Positions 1-7,900 of a DNA stretch of 14,980 nucleotides are shown one piece after another. A program made the position numbers and the translations under genes. The DNA is taken from the NCBI GenBank assembly GCA_964638815.1, contig CAZXBB010000351.1, positions 1 through 14,980 on the forward strand, given 5' to 3'. The notes under the pieces are model-generated. The model saw only the letters and a program-made list of their open reading frames with translations. It ran no database searches and was not told the DNA's origin. Each line of letters starts with the position of its first letter. Position 1 is the first letter of the stretch. The DNA is from CAZXBB01 sp964638815 (GTDB lineage Bacteria; Planctomycetota; Phycisphaerae; Phycisphaerales; SM1A02).

Positions 1-717
1 GTAGCAGGGGCCACATTGATCGACTTCGTCCACGCCGTGGAACGTGTGCCACAGACCAAGGCAGTGCCCGACTTCGTGCGTGAGGACGTACGGCAGCGGC
101 GAGTCCGCGCGGAACCATCTCTCGTGCATGACGATGCCGCCCTGCCTATCGAGCGCGTACACGCTCCACGGGAAGGTGCCGAACGACACGCCGGTGCCGG
201 TATCGACGACATAGACGTTGAGCTTGGTCGCTGGAGAGTCGGCGTACCTGTGTCTCATCATGCCGGTCTCGGAAGCAACGTCGAGAAAGCGGTACCTCGT
301 GTCGCGGATGAAGTCCGTCTCGTAGATGAACTGGACCGCGTGTGGCTCGCAGTCGGCGTTGAGCCGATCCACGGCCGTGTCCACGTCCGCCTGCGTCGCG
401 GCGGGGTTCTGACCGCTGTTCAGGCTGAAAACATGAATGATGAGGCGGATGGTGCGCAGTGGCTGGTCCTGCATGTAGGCGGATCGCACCCACGGGTCGT
501 CGCATGGACCATTCGGGGGACAGCCCGTGTCCGTCGGATCCTCGCCGCCGGCCTCGAGCTGAGCCATGTAGTGCTGCGTCGTGCCGCACCAATCGCCTGG
601 TGGCACCCGCTTCGTCCAGTCTTGTGCGGACGCGGTCTGACCGGCCGGGTCAAGGCCTGTTGGCTGGCTTCCCTCGGCTGCTGAGAGCAGAAGAAGCACG
701 ACGATTCCCTTGAGCAT
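1..717 (-). CDS. Secreted M43 (pappalysin-like) zinc metalloprotease, 3' end beyond window
   Basis: The frame stays open from ATG 717 to the window edge (239 codons), so this is only the N-terminal part. It starts with a signal peptide (MLKGIVVLLLLSAAEG). It then runs through a propeptide-like region and a domain that reaches HEVGHCLGLWH at residues 214-224, followed by TFHGVDEVDQCGPC. This is the HExxHxxGxxH zinc site of M43 metalloproteases: H214, H218 and H224 would bind zinc and E215 would be the catalytic base. The Met-turn would lie outside the window. An in-frame GTG lies 12 bases upstream (729), but ATG 717 sits better behind the purine-rich GGAAAGTGAG. The product is probably exported and cleaves extracellular proteins; the substrate is unknown. 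Family call is confident from the motif; details of specificity cannot be seen. Confidence 0.88.
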   Translation of the reverse strand, partial: MLKGIVVLLLLSAAEGSQPTGLDPAGQTASAQDWTKRVPPGDWCGTTQHYMAQLEAGGEDPTDTGCPPNGPCDDPWVRSAYMQDQPLRTIRLIIHVFSLNSGQNPAATQADVDTAVDRLNADCEPHAVQFIYETDFIRDTRYRFLDVASETGMMRHRYADSPATKLNVYVVDTGTGVSFGTFPWSVYALDRQGGIVMHERWFRADSPLPYVLTHEVGHCLGLWHTFHGVDEVDQCGPCY

Positions 718-736
718 TTCGGGTCTCACTTTCCAG

Positions 737-754
737 CGGCTCCGGCAGGAGCCG
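737..754 (-). promoter_or_regulatory. Perfect hairpin in the leader of the M43 protease gene
   Basis: CGGCTCC and GGAGCCG form a perfect 7-bp inverted repeat with a 4-base loop. It ends 20 bases before the protease ATG, just upstream of the GGAAAG ribosome-binding region. It could be a leader hairpin. No T-tract follows, so it is not an intrinsic terminator. Function is a guess. Confidence 0.35.
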
Positions 755-988
755 GCGTCAACGGGTCACACAGACATGAGCGTGCGTCGACCGCGAAGAG
801 TCACGCGCCTTTCTTGACATCCTCAATTCCGTGATCGAGGGCCGGATGTCACAGTTCGACGTGAAAAGAAACTCAACCTCGCCGCCGGCGGGCCCCTCAA
901 CCGCCAACGTGGGCGCCGTGCCGCTAGTCCCAAAACAAGCGTGACCCCCCCCATGATCGGCGGGGTCGCCGGGGGCGGGCAGGGGTGG

Positions 989-1153
989 CGAGTCGAGCGA
1001 CCGCATCTCGCGGAACGATGCCGCCTTCACCCGGCGCTGGCGCAGCCGCTGACCGCGCACGGCAAGCTCGTCCTGCAGGATGAGCTCGAGGAACTCCGTG
1101 TGCGTGAGGTGCCCGCCCGATGCTTCCTGAAGCCGCCTAACATGCCGATCCAG
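989..1153 (-). pseudogene. istB: Remnant of IS21-family istB helper ATPase (N-terminal region only)
   Basis: Read on the minus strand, this segment encodes RLQEASGGHLTHTEFLELIL followed by QDELAVRGQRLRQRRVKAA and SFREMRSLDS. The pattern (RLQEA, EFLELILQDELAVR, RRxKAAxFRExxxLD) is the N-terminal domain of IstB, the AAA+ helper ATPase of IS21 transposons. The match ends where IstB should go on into its Walker A ATPase domain; the frame continues as unrelated low-complexity sequence. The initiation region is also missing. No istA, terminal inverted repeats or target duplication are visible. It is read as a short, dead relic of an old insertion. Recognition is from memory of the family, not from a search. 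Confidence 0.72.
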
Positions 1154-1209
1154 CGGAGGAGGAGCGTCTTCGGCCGCCGCTGATCGCCCGAGCGTTGGCT
1201 GCCTGCAGA

Positions 1210-1860
1210 ATGGACCGTATCTGGAAAGTCGTAGCATTACTGCTCGCAGGCGGCGCCATCGCGGTAGCCGTGCCGTGGTCGTGGTGCCTGTGGGCACCAC
1301 CTCTGCCGTATGTCGAGCCAAACGACTCAGCCCGCGCCTGGCCGTTACCCGTACCGGAGGGTTGGCCGCGTGCCGTCATCAAGAGCCGCCGCGCCGATGC
1401 CGTGCGAACGATGATCTACACCAGTTCGTGGTCCGGCCTCATCGAGGAGCACAATCTCCTCAACCCACAGTCGCGAATCGCCCAGTCTTCCTCACCGCAC
1501 TCGCAGACCGTCTACACAGTCGGTTGGCCGTGGCGCTGCCTGGAAGGGCACTCGCTCTCATTCCCCCATCGACCGTTCATCGAGACTCACCAGGCTCTGC
1601 GATTGCGCGGCAGCTCTCCCCGACAGTACCGGGTCCTGCCCTGGCGACCCTTGTGGGGCACGCTCCTCGCCGATTCCGTTTTCTGGGGTCTGCTTCTTGC
1701 AGCAGTCATCGCTGCGCCACGCCTCGCACGCCGGTGGTTCCGGGTCCGTCGAAGGCTTTGCCCCTCGTGTGCGTACCCCGCCGGAGCAAGTGCAGTCTGC
1801 TCAGAGTGCGGAGCCCACCTGTCAGCTCCACGTGCGCGGCGCACGCCATCACGGTCGTGA
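1210..1860 (+). CDS. Membrane protein with C-terminal zinc ribbon, unknown function
   Basis: The 216-aa product has a transmembrane or signal-anchor helix near residues 5-22 and an exported middle region. A second helix at about 149-170 follows the segment LPWRPLWGTLLADSVFWGLL. The basic cytoplasmic-type tail RRWFRVRRR runs into LCPSCAYPAGASAVCSECG. The four cysteines (about 184, 187, 197, 200) form a CxxC-x9-CxxC zinc ribbon. The layout (WRPLW, second helix, Arg-rich stretch, terminal zinc ribbon) is a style I associate with Phycisphaerae membrane proteins of unknown function. ATG 1210 was preferred to an in-frame TTG at 1195 because the hydrophobic helix follows it directly; no clear Shine-Dalgarno is seen. 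Real gene likely; role unknown. Confidence 0.8.
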   Translation: MDRIWKVVALLLAGGAIAVAVPWSWCLWAPPLPYVEPNDSARAWPLPVPEGWPRAVIKSRRADAVRTMIYTSSWSGLIEEHNLLNPQSRIAQSSSPHSQTVYTVGWPWRCLEGHSLSFPHRPFIETHQALRLRGSSPRQYRVLPWRPLWGTLLADSVFWGLLLAAVIAAPRLARRWFRVRRRLCPSCAYPAGASAVCSECGAHLSAPRARRTPSRS

Positions 1861-1967
1861 AACGCGAAGATCGCATCCGTATAGTCATCTGATCATCGCG
1901 AGAGCCGGATGACAAGACGACTCCGACACGACTGACGAAATGCGCGAGAGCGCCTAGCCCGATAGGC

Positions 1968-2366
1968 ATGCCACGAATGCACCTGCTTGGCTGGATCGTA
2001 CTGCTGCTCGCCTTCATCGAGGGCGGCTGGCTCGCGTTCGACGGCGGGCGTGCGCTGATCGTCGGTGACTATGTCACGCCCACGACTGGTCGATTCGCCG
2101 GTCAACTTGGGCCGTGGGCCAGTGTGGTATCAGCGGTCGGCATCGAGCCACGCTCGACGCTGATGAAGTCCATCCACGTATTGATCGGCGTGACCTGGCT
2201 TCTCGTCATGGTGGCTTTCGCGCTTCGGGCTGACTGGGCCTGGTGGGGAATGCTCGCGTGCGCTGCGGCCGCCCTCTGGTATCTTCCGTTCGGGACGCTC
2301 CTCAGCGTCGTGCAGATCGTCCTGCTGCTCCTGCCGCCGCTGCGGGAGCATGGGCAGGTCGTCTGA
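1968..2366 (+). CDS. Small polytopic membrane protein, unknown function
   Basis: The 132-aa protein has about four hydrophobic helices: roughly residues 7-25, 66-86, 91-105 and 108-124. A loop with charged and Gly-rich sequence lies between the first two. The last part reads ALWYLPFGTLLSVVQIVLLLLPP, split by a conserved-looking YLPFGT turn. I do not recognise a named family. It lies 107 bases after the zinc-ribbon gene on the same strand and could be co-transcribed. An imperfectly useful hairpin (GCCTA/TAGGC, 1952-1967) abuts ATG 1968; a second in-frame ATG at 1977 is an alternative start. No strong Shine-Dalgarno is present for either. Confidence 0.72.
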   Translation: MPRMHLLGWIVLLLAFIEGGWLAFDGGRALIVGDYVTPTTGRFAGQLGPWASVVSAVGIEPRSTLMKSIHVLIGVTWLLVMVAFALRADWAWWGMLACAAAALWYLPFGTLLSVVQIVLLLLPPLREHGQVV

Positions 2367-2395
2367 CAACGGCATACAACGGACGGCGCTCCGCG

Positions 2396-2440
2396 CCACC
2401 GTCACCACCGCCGCCACCACCTCACCACCGCCACCGCCGC
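2396..2440. repeat. CCACCG-type simple sequence tract
   Basis: An imperfect run of CCACCG/CCGCCA units lies between the + strand membrane gene and the 3' end of corA, which converge here. No T-tract terminator is visible in this gap for either gene. Confidence 0.6.
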
Positions 2441-2507
2441 GCATGCTGAGCGCTCGCTGCACCAGGAGGTCAAGGACCGCACGGCGCCGGCACAGATCGC
2501 CCGCAGA

Positions 2508-3563
2508 TCACCGCCGGGAGCGGCCGATCCACCCCGAGCGCCAGAAGGCGTACAGCATCCCGCCGCCCACGAGCCCCATCAGGCCCAGGATCGCCGGGTA
2601 CGCGAACTTCCAGTGGAGCTCCGGCATCGCCTCGAAGTTCATGCCGTAGATGCCCGCGACGAAGGTCAGCGGGACGAAGATGCTCGCCATGATCGTGAGC
2701 ACCTTCATGACCTCGTTCATGCGGTTGCTCACGACCGAGAGGTACGTGTTGAAGAGACCGGCGGCGAGCTCGCGGTAGGTGTCGATCACGTCCGCGATCT
2801 GCACGCAGTGGTCGTACACGTCGCGCAGATAGACGCGGACCTCGTCGCCGATGTACTCCGACGGATCGCGGATGAGCTGGTTGACGGCGTCTCGCTGCGG
2901 CCAGATCCCGCGGCGCAGCTCGAGCAGGTCGCGCTTCACGCGGTTGACGGCGCCGAGGACGTCGTCCGTCGGGGCCCTCATCACCTCGCTCTCGAGCTCC
3001 TCGATCTCCTCGTTGAGCCGGTCGAGGAGCGGGTAGTAGTGATCGACGATCGTGTCGATGACCGCGTAGCCCAGGTAGTCGGCGCCGGAGCGCCGTATCG
3101 GTCCGATGTTGGCGTGCAGCCGCTGAACCACCGGGTCCAGCAGGCCGCTCTGCCGCTCCTGGAACGTCAGCAGGTACTCCTTCCCGATGAAGATCGTCAC
3201 CTGGTCGATGTCGATGCGCTTCTCGTCGTCCACCCGCACCATGCGCGAGATGTACACCTGGTGCTCTTCGTAGGTGTCCGTCGTCGGACGCTGCGGCGTG
3301 TTCACGACGTCCTCGAGCGCCAGCGGGTGGATCGAGAACAGCGTGCCGAGGTCCTCGAGGACGGAGGCGTCGCCGAGGCCCTGCACGTCGATCCACGCGA
3401 TCCCGGGGGCATTGAGGTATTCCGGCAACTCCGTCGGCGTCACGTCCGCGGCCTCCGACAGCTCCTTCGCGTCGTAGTTGAACACGCGGATACGCGGCTT
3501 CGGCGCGTCGGCGTGAACGGCGAGCGTGCCGGGGCGCGAGCCGACCGGAGGCTTCTTGAACAT
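2508..3563 (-). CDS. corA: CorA-type magnesium/cobalt transport protein
   Basis: The 351-aa product matches the CorA layout: a cytoplasmic N-terminal alpha/beta domain (about 25-150, with PLALEDVVNTPQRPTTDTYEEH at 80-101), a long helical stalk (about 165-285), and two C-terminal helices (about 288-306 and 320-341). Between the helices is the signature YGMNFEAMPEL, with GMN at residues 307-309. CorA forms an inner-membrane pentamer that admits Mg2+ and, in some members, Co2+ or Ni2+. The terminal basic segment RSGWIGRSRR is typical of the pore's basic end. It is the last gene of a three-gene operon, beginning 6 bases after the stop of the upstream amidohydrolase-like gene. The Shine-Dalgarno is weak, consistent with translational coupling. 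Length is normal for the family. Confidence 0.96.
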   Translation of the reverse strand: MFKKPPVGSRPGTLAVHADAPKPRIRVFNYDAKELSEAADVTPTELPEYLNAPGIAWIDVQGLGDASVLEDLGTLFSIHPLALEDVVNTPQRPTTDTYEEHQVYISRMVRVDDEKRIDIDQVTIFIGKEYLLTFQERQSGLLDPVVQRLHANIGPIRRSGADYLGYAVIDTIVDHYYPLLDRLNEEIEELESEVMRAPTDDVLGAVNRVKRDLLELRRGIWPQRDAVNQLIRDPSEYIGDEVRVYLRDVYDHCVQIADVIDTYRELAAGLFNTYLSVVSNRMNEVMKVLTIMASIFVPLTFVAGIYGMNFEAMPELHWKFAYPAILGLMGLVGGGMLYAFWRSGWIGRSRR

Positions 3564-3569
3564 CTTCGC

Positions 3570-4892
3570 TCAGTTCCCGGCCAGGCCGAGTTGCCGGTAC
3601 TTCTCGCGGTACTTCGCGTAGAGCGTCTTCTGACGGTTCCCGAGGTCGATGCGCCGGCCGTCGATGAACGCGACGAGCGTGTCGGTCGTGATCTCGAGCG
3701 GATCGCCGCTCGTCACGATCAGCGTCGCGGCCTTGCCGGGCTCGATCGAGCCCAGGCGGTCGGCCACGCCGAAGATCTGCGCCGGGCCGAGCGTCACCGC
3801 CCGCAGCGCAGCGTCCTTCGGGAGCCCGTACGCCGCGGCCGTCGCCGCCTGATGATTCAGGTTCCGCTCGTGCGCGGCGCCGCCCGAGCCGGCGGCGATG
3901 GCGAACCGCACCCCGGCCTCGTGCAGCTTCAGCGGCAGCCGGAACGGCTCGTCGTAGTCGCCATGCCGCGCCGACGGCATGCGGTGGACGCCGGGCACGA
4001 TCACCGGGACGTCGTGCTTCGTCAGCAGCGGCAGCACGCGGTCGGCCTCCGTGGAGCCGACGATCACGATCGCGTAGCCGCGTCGCTGCGCCCACGCGAC
4101 GGCGGACTCGATCTGGCTCGCCCGCGCGGCGCGGACGAAGATCGGCTTCCCGCCGGCGAGCCCCGGCCGCATCGCCTCGTACCGGAGGTCGGGGGCCACG
4201 GTCGGGTCGTGGTCGCGGGCCGCCACGTACGCCTCGGCCTCGTCGAAGAGACGGTCGATCTCGTCGAGGTTCTCCGTGATCTCCTTCTGCTGCTGCGCGA
4301 TGCTCGTCCGCATCCACGGACGCGACACCGGCTCGACCGTCGGCCAGCTCACGACGAGACCGGCCTCCGCGTCGATCGTCATATCCTCCCACGTCCAGCC
4401 GTCGAGACGCACGAGCGAAGCGCGGCCGGACACGAGACCGCCCTGCGGCAGCACCATCGCCGTCAGGATGCCGTTCGCCCGCGTGACCGGGATATGGTCG
4501 CTGTCGGGGTTGATGGCCACCGCTGCCCGCACCTCGGGCCGCACGCTGCCGTACTCCGTGTGATCACGCGTGACGTCAACCGCGCCCGTCTCCTCGAGAC
4601 CGAGGGAGGTGTCGGACGCGATGAGCCCCGGGTAGACGTGCATGCCGCCGGCGTTGAGCCGCGTGGCGCCGTCCACCTCGGGAGGCGCGCCGGATCCGAC
4701 CTCCGTGATCACGCCGTCCTCGAAGACGACGTAGCCGTCGTCGATCGTTCCGTCCGAGACGGTGTGGACGACGGCGGAGTGGATGACCACGGGCTCCGTC
4801 TGCGGCGGCGCGGGGATCTGCCGTGACTGGGCGAAGCCGGCGGCGGTCAGACTCGCCGCGAGCAGTCCGGTGATGGTGCTTCGGAATCGCAT
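3570..4892 (-). CDS. Exported amidohydrolase-like protein lacking metal-site residues
   Basis: The 440-aa product has a signal peptide (cleavage likely near GFA/QS, residue 21). It then shows the amidohydrolase layout of imidazolonepropionase-like proteins: an N-terminal beta segment (VVIHSAVVHTVSDGTI), GGMHVYPGLIASDTSLGLEE at 82-101, and a terminal beta segment with GSIEPGKAATLIV at 381-393. The HxH that normally follows GLID is replaced by ASDTS. The late Asp of the LGTD type is replaced in IAAGSGG at about 332-338. Metal-dependent catalysis therefore looks lost or very altered. A strong GAGGAG lies 7 bases before ATG 4892 and overlaps the TGA of the preceding gene. The same reading frame stays open far upstream, but that part is antisense-like shadow of the neighbour. 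It may act as a partner subunit of the upstream enzyme. Confidence 0.9.
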   Translation of the reverse strand: MRFRSTITGLLAASLTAAGFAQSRQIPAPPQTEPVVIHSAVVHTVSDGTIDDGYVVFEDGVITEVGSGAPPEVDGATRLNAGGMHVYPGLIASDTSLGLEETGAVDVTRDHTEYGSVRPEVRAAVAINPDSDHIPVTRANGILTAMVLPQGGLVSGRASLVRLDGWTWEDMTIDAEAGLVVSWPTVEPVSRPWMRTSIAQQQKEITENLDEIDRLFDEAEAYVAARDHDPTVAPDLRYEAMRPGLAGGKPIFVRAARASQIESAVAWAQRRGYAIVIVGSTEADRVLPLLTKHDVPVIVPGVHRMPSARHGDYDEPFRLPLKLHEAGVRFAIAAGSGGAAHERNLNHQAATAAAYGLPKDAALRAVTLGPAQIFGVADRLGSIEPGKAATLIVTSGDPLEITTDTLVAFIDGRRIDLGNRQKTLYAKYREKYRQLGLAGN

Positions 4893-4899
4893 CGTCGTG

Positions 4900-4905
4900 C
4901 TCCTC
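4900..4905 (-). promoter_or_regulatory. Shine-Dalgarno that fixes the start of the 440-aa gene
   Basis: GAGGAG lies 7 bases upstream of ATG 4892 and overlaps the stop codon (4904-4906) of the upstream gene, so termination and re-initiation are adjacent. This supports ATG 4892 over the long upstream extension of the same frame. Confidence 0.85.
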
Positions 4906-7900
4906 AGTGTCGGTGCCCGGCCACTTCGAACAATCCGCATCCGCAGTCCCCCGGCCGCGTCTCCATCGGATCCTCGCCGAGCCGCCATCGCTCCGCGAAC
5001 CAGGCCTGAGCCGATTGGCTCAGGTCGGCGAACGCGTCGGCGGGTCGCCGGGCGGGCGTCTTCTCCCCGGCGGGTGTCTTCTCCCCGGCGGTCGAGGCCA
5101 TCGCCGACGGCGCGCCGTGAGCGTCCGCGAGGATCTTCTGGACGAGTCGCTGCCGCTCGGCCCGCACCGTCGCGCGCAGCGCGGCGTCCCGTTCGAGGTC
5201 GAAGTAGCGGGCGCCCTCGATCCAGGTCTGCTCGCAGCGGGCGTAGGTGCTGAGCGGGCTCGCCGACCAGATCACGAAGTCCGCGTCCTTCCCGACCTCC
5301 AGCGAGCCCGTGCGGTCGTCGATCCGAAGCTGCTTCGCCGGGTTGAGCGTCACGAGTTTGATCGCCTCGGCCGGCGCCAGCCCGCCGTAACGCACGCCCT
5401 TCGCGGCCTCCGCGTTCATGCGGCGGGCCAGCTCGCTCGAATCGGAGTTGAACGAGACGACGACGCCGACGTCCGTCATGAGCGCGCCGTTGTGCGGGAT
5501 CGCATCCATGACCTCGACCTTGTACGCCCACCAGTCGCTGAACGAGCTGCCGCCGGCGCCATGCTGCGCGATCGCGTCGGCGACCTTGTAGCCCTCGAGC
5601 ACGTGCTGGAAGGTCCCGATCGTGAAGCCGAAGTCGTCGGCGACGCGGATGAGCATGAGGATCTCGTCCTGCCGGTAGCTGTGGCAGTGGACGAGACGCT
5701 TCCCGTCCAGGATCTCGACGAGGGTGTCCATCTCGAGATCGCGACGCGGCGGGATGGCCGACCCGCGCTCGTACGCGGACAGTCCGCGATAGCGGTCCCA
5801 CTCCGCCCGGTACGCCTGCGCGGCGGTGAACGCGTCGCGGATGAACGTCTCCACGCCCATACGCGTGTTGGGATAACGATCCTGGCTGCGCTTGACGTTC
5901 TCGCCGAGCGCGAACTTGATGCCCGGGATGGCGTCGGCGACCGGCATGTCGGCGGCGCGGCCGCCCCACTTCAGCTTCACGACGCTGTTCTGCCCACCGA
6001 TCGGGTTCGCCGAGCCGTGGAGCTGGTTGGCGGCGGTGAGGCCGCCGGCGAGCTGCCGGTACCAGTTGATGTCGTCGGGCTCGATGACGTCGCCGATGCG
6101 CACCTCCGCGGTGTTCGCCTCCGGGAACTCGTTGACGCCGCCCGAGATGCCGGTGTGGCTGTGACAGTCGATGAGGCCCGGGCTCACGTGACGCCCGGCG
6201 GCGTCGATGACGCGCACGCCGGCCGGCGCTTCGACGCGGGCGCCGATCGCCCGGATCCGCCCCCCTGTCACGAGCATGCTGCCGTTTTCGATGATGCCCG
6301 CGGGGCCCGCGGTCCAGATCGTCGCGTTCGTGATGAGGACGTCCTCCGGCGCCGGCGGCGCGGGGAGGCCGTAGGCGCCCAGCGGCGTCGCCAGCGCGTC
6401 GGGCGGCATCTCGAAGTCCTCGTCGGCGCCGCCGGCGCGACGCTTCCCCTCGAACGTTCCCTCGCCCATCGTGGTCATCGTCGTCCCGGAGATCTCGCCG
6501 CCCGTCACGGTTCCCTCGAACGAGCGCGTGCGGCCGCCGGCGCTCGTGATTTCGAAGGCGAGCACGCCGGTGGCGGGGTCGTACCTGCCCTTCTCGACGT
6601 CGATCGCCATGTCCCGCACGGTGGCAGTGCCGCCGATCGTGTCGTCGTCGCCCCGGTCGAGATCGACCGTGAGATCGAACGAGCGACGCTCGGTGGCGAC
6701 CGACAGGACCCACTCGCCGGAGATCCCGTCGTCTGCGTCCTCGTCCTTCTTCGGTTCCGCGGTCGCCTCCGCGGCGGCGGCGACGTCGGGATCCGGCTCG
6801 ATCGTAAAGCCGAAACGCGTGCCGTCGGGCATGACCCCGGTGCCGGTGACCGTGCCGCCGGTGATCGCACCGCCGAGCCGCACCCAGCCCGGCGCGCCGA
6901 AGGCCTCGCCATCGATCACGACCGCCAGGCGGTCCTTCACCACGTCAACCTTCTTCGCCTTCGTCTCGCCGTCGTCGGCCCCGTGCACCGTCATCGATGG
7001 CTTCTTCGTGTCGAGGTCCACCGTGAGGCTGCGTCCGTCGTCGAGCCGCAGCGTTCCGGTGAACGCGAGCGTCGGGGCGGGAGCCGCCTCGATCTCGTGA
7101 CGGCGACCGTTGATCCACGTGTCGCGGATCTTCGGCTTCTTCTCGAACAGGCCGCCCTCGACCACGACGAGGTTCGCGACCTTGCCCGGCTCGATCGTGC
7201 CCATCACGTGATCGAGGCCGAGGAGCCGCGCGGGCACGGTCGTCAGCGCGGCGAGCGCGGCGTCCTCGTCGAGCCCGTGCCGGACGGCGTCCGCGAGCGC
7301 GGCGGGGAAGCTGCCGCGGTCGTCGAGTCCGTTGGTGGTCAGCGCGATCGTCGCCCCGGCGTCGATGAGCCGACGCGGGTTCGTCGGCGCCTGCTCCCAG
7401 GTCATCATCTCGCGCAGCGACACGGCGTCGGCGCGGCTGATCGAGGAGAGGTCCGGCCGCTCGGGGAACTTCAGCGGCACGATGATCGGCGCCGCGACCG
7501 CGACGATCTCCTCGAGCCGGCGGAACTCGGTGCCGCCGCCGACGTAGACCGGATCGAGGTCGAACTCCGCGGCGATCTTCGCCGCCCGCAGGAGGTCGTG
7601 CTCGCTATCGATGATGAACATCACCCGCTGGTCGCCGGTGATCACGTCGCCCAGCGCGGCCAGCGCTTCCGCCGGCAGCGGCGGCTCGTTGCCCTCGGGA
7701 TGCTCGCCGTAGATCCGCGCGGCCTCCGCGTACCAGCGGGCGTCAAGGAAGGTCTGCCGCATGACGGCGATGACGCCCATGAGCGAGCCCGGCGTCGCGG
7801 GGCTCCCCCAGTTGCCGGCGCGGTCGAAGCTCATGGCCATCGCGGCGCGCCGCGCGTACGTGCGGATGTGCGCGGGCGATTCGCTCAGGGCGATGACCGT

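Larger units (their letters stand above)
718..1209. other. 492-base gene-free stretch with an IS remnant
   Basis: No intact gene is supported here. The stretch contains the protease leader hairpin (737-754) and the istB fragment (989-1153). The remainder (about 755-988 and 1154-1209) shows no recognisable protein, RNA or repeat. A TTGACA at 814-819 has no matching -10 at a normal distance. Confidence 0.6.

Noticed and set aside
16..684. 222-codon open frame on the + strand
   Set aside because: It is the mirror of the M43 protease, whose HExxHxxGxxH site and signal peptide are on the minus strand.
814..842. Sigma-70 promoter with TTGACA at 814
   Set aside because: No -10-like hexamer at 16-18 bases on the + strand and no gene start follows.
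2613..4826. Open frame on the + strand across corA and the 440-aa gene
   Set aside because: Antisense to two clearly recognised genes, with compositional bias only and no domain.
4893..6713. Upstream extension of the 440-aa gene's frame to 6713
   Set aside because: The extension is an out-of-frame shadow of the neighbouring amidohydrolase, very Arg-rich. A signal peptide and a GAGGAG site fix the start at 4892.
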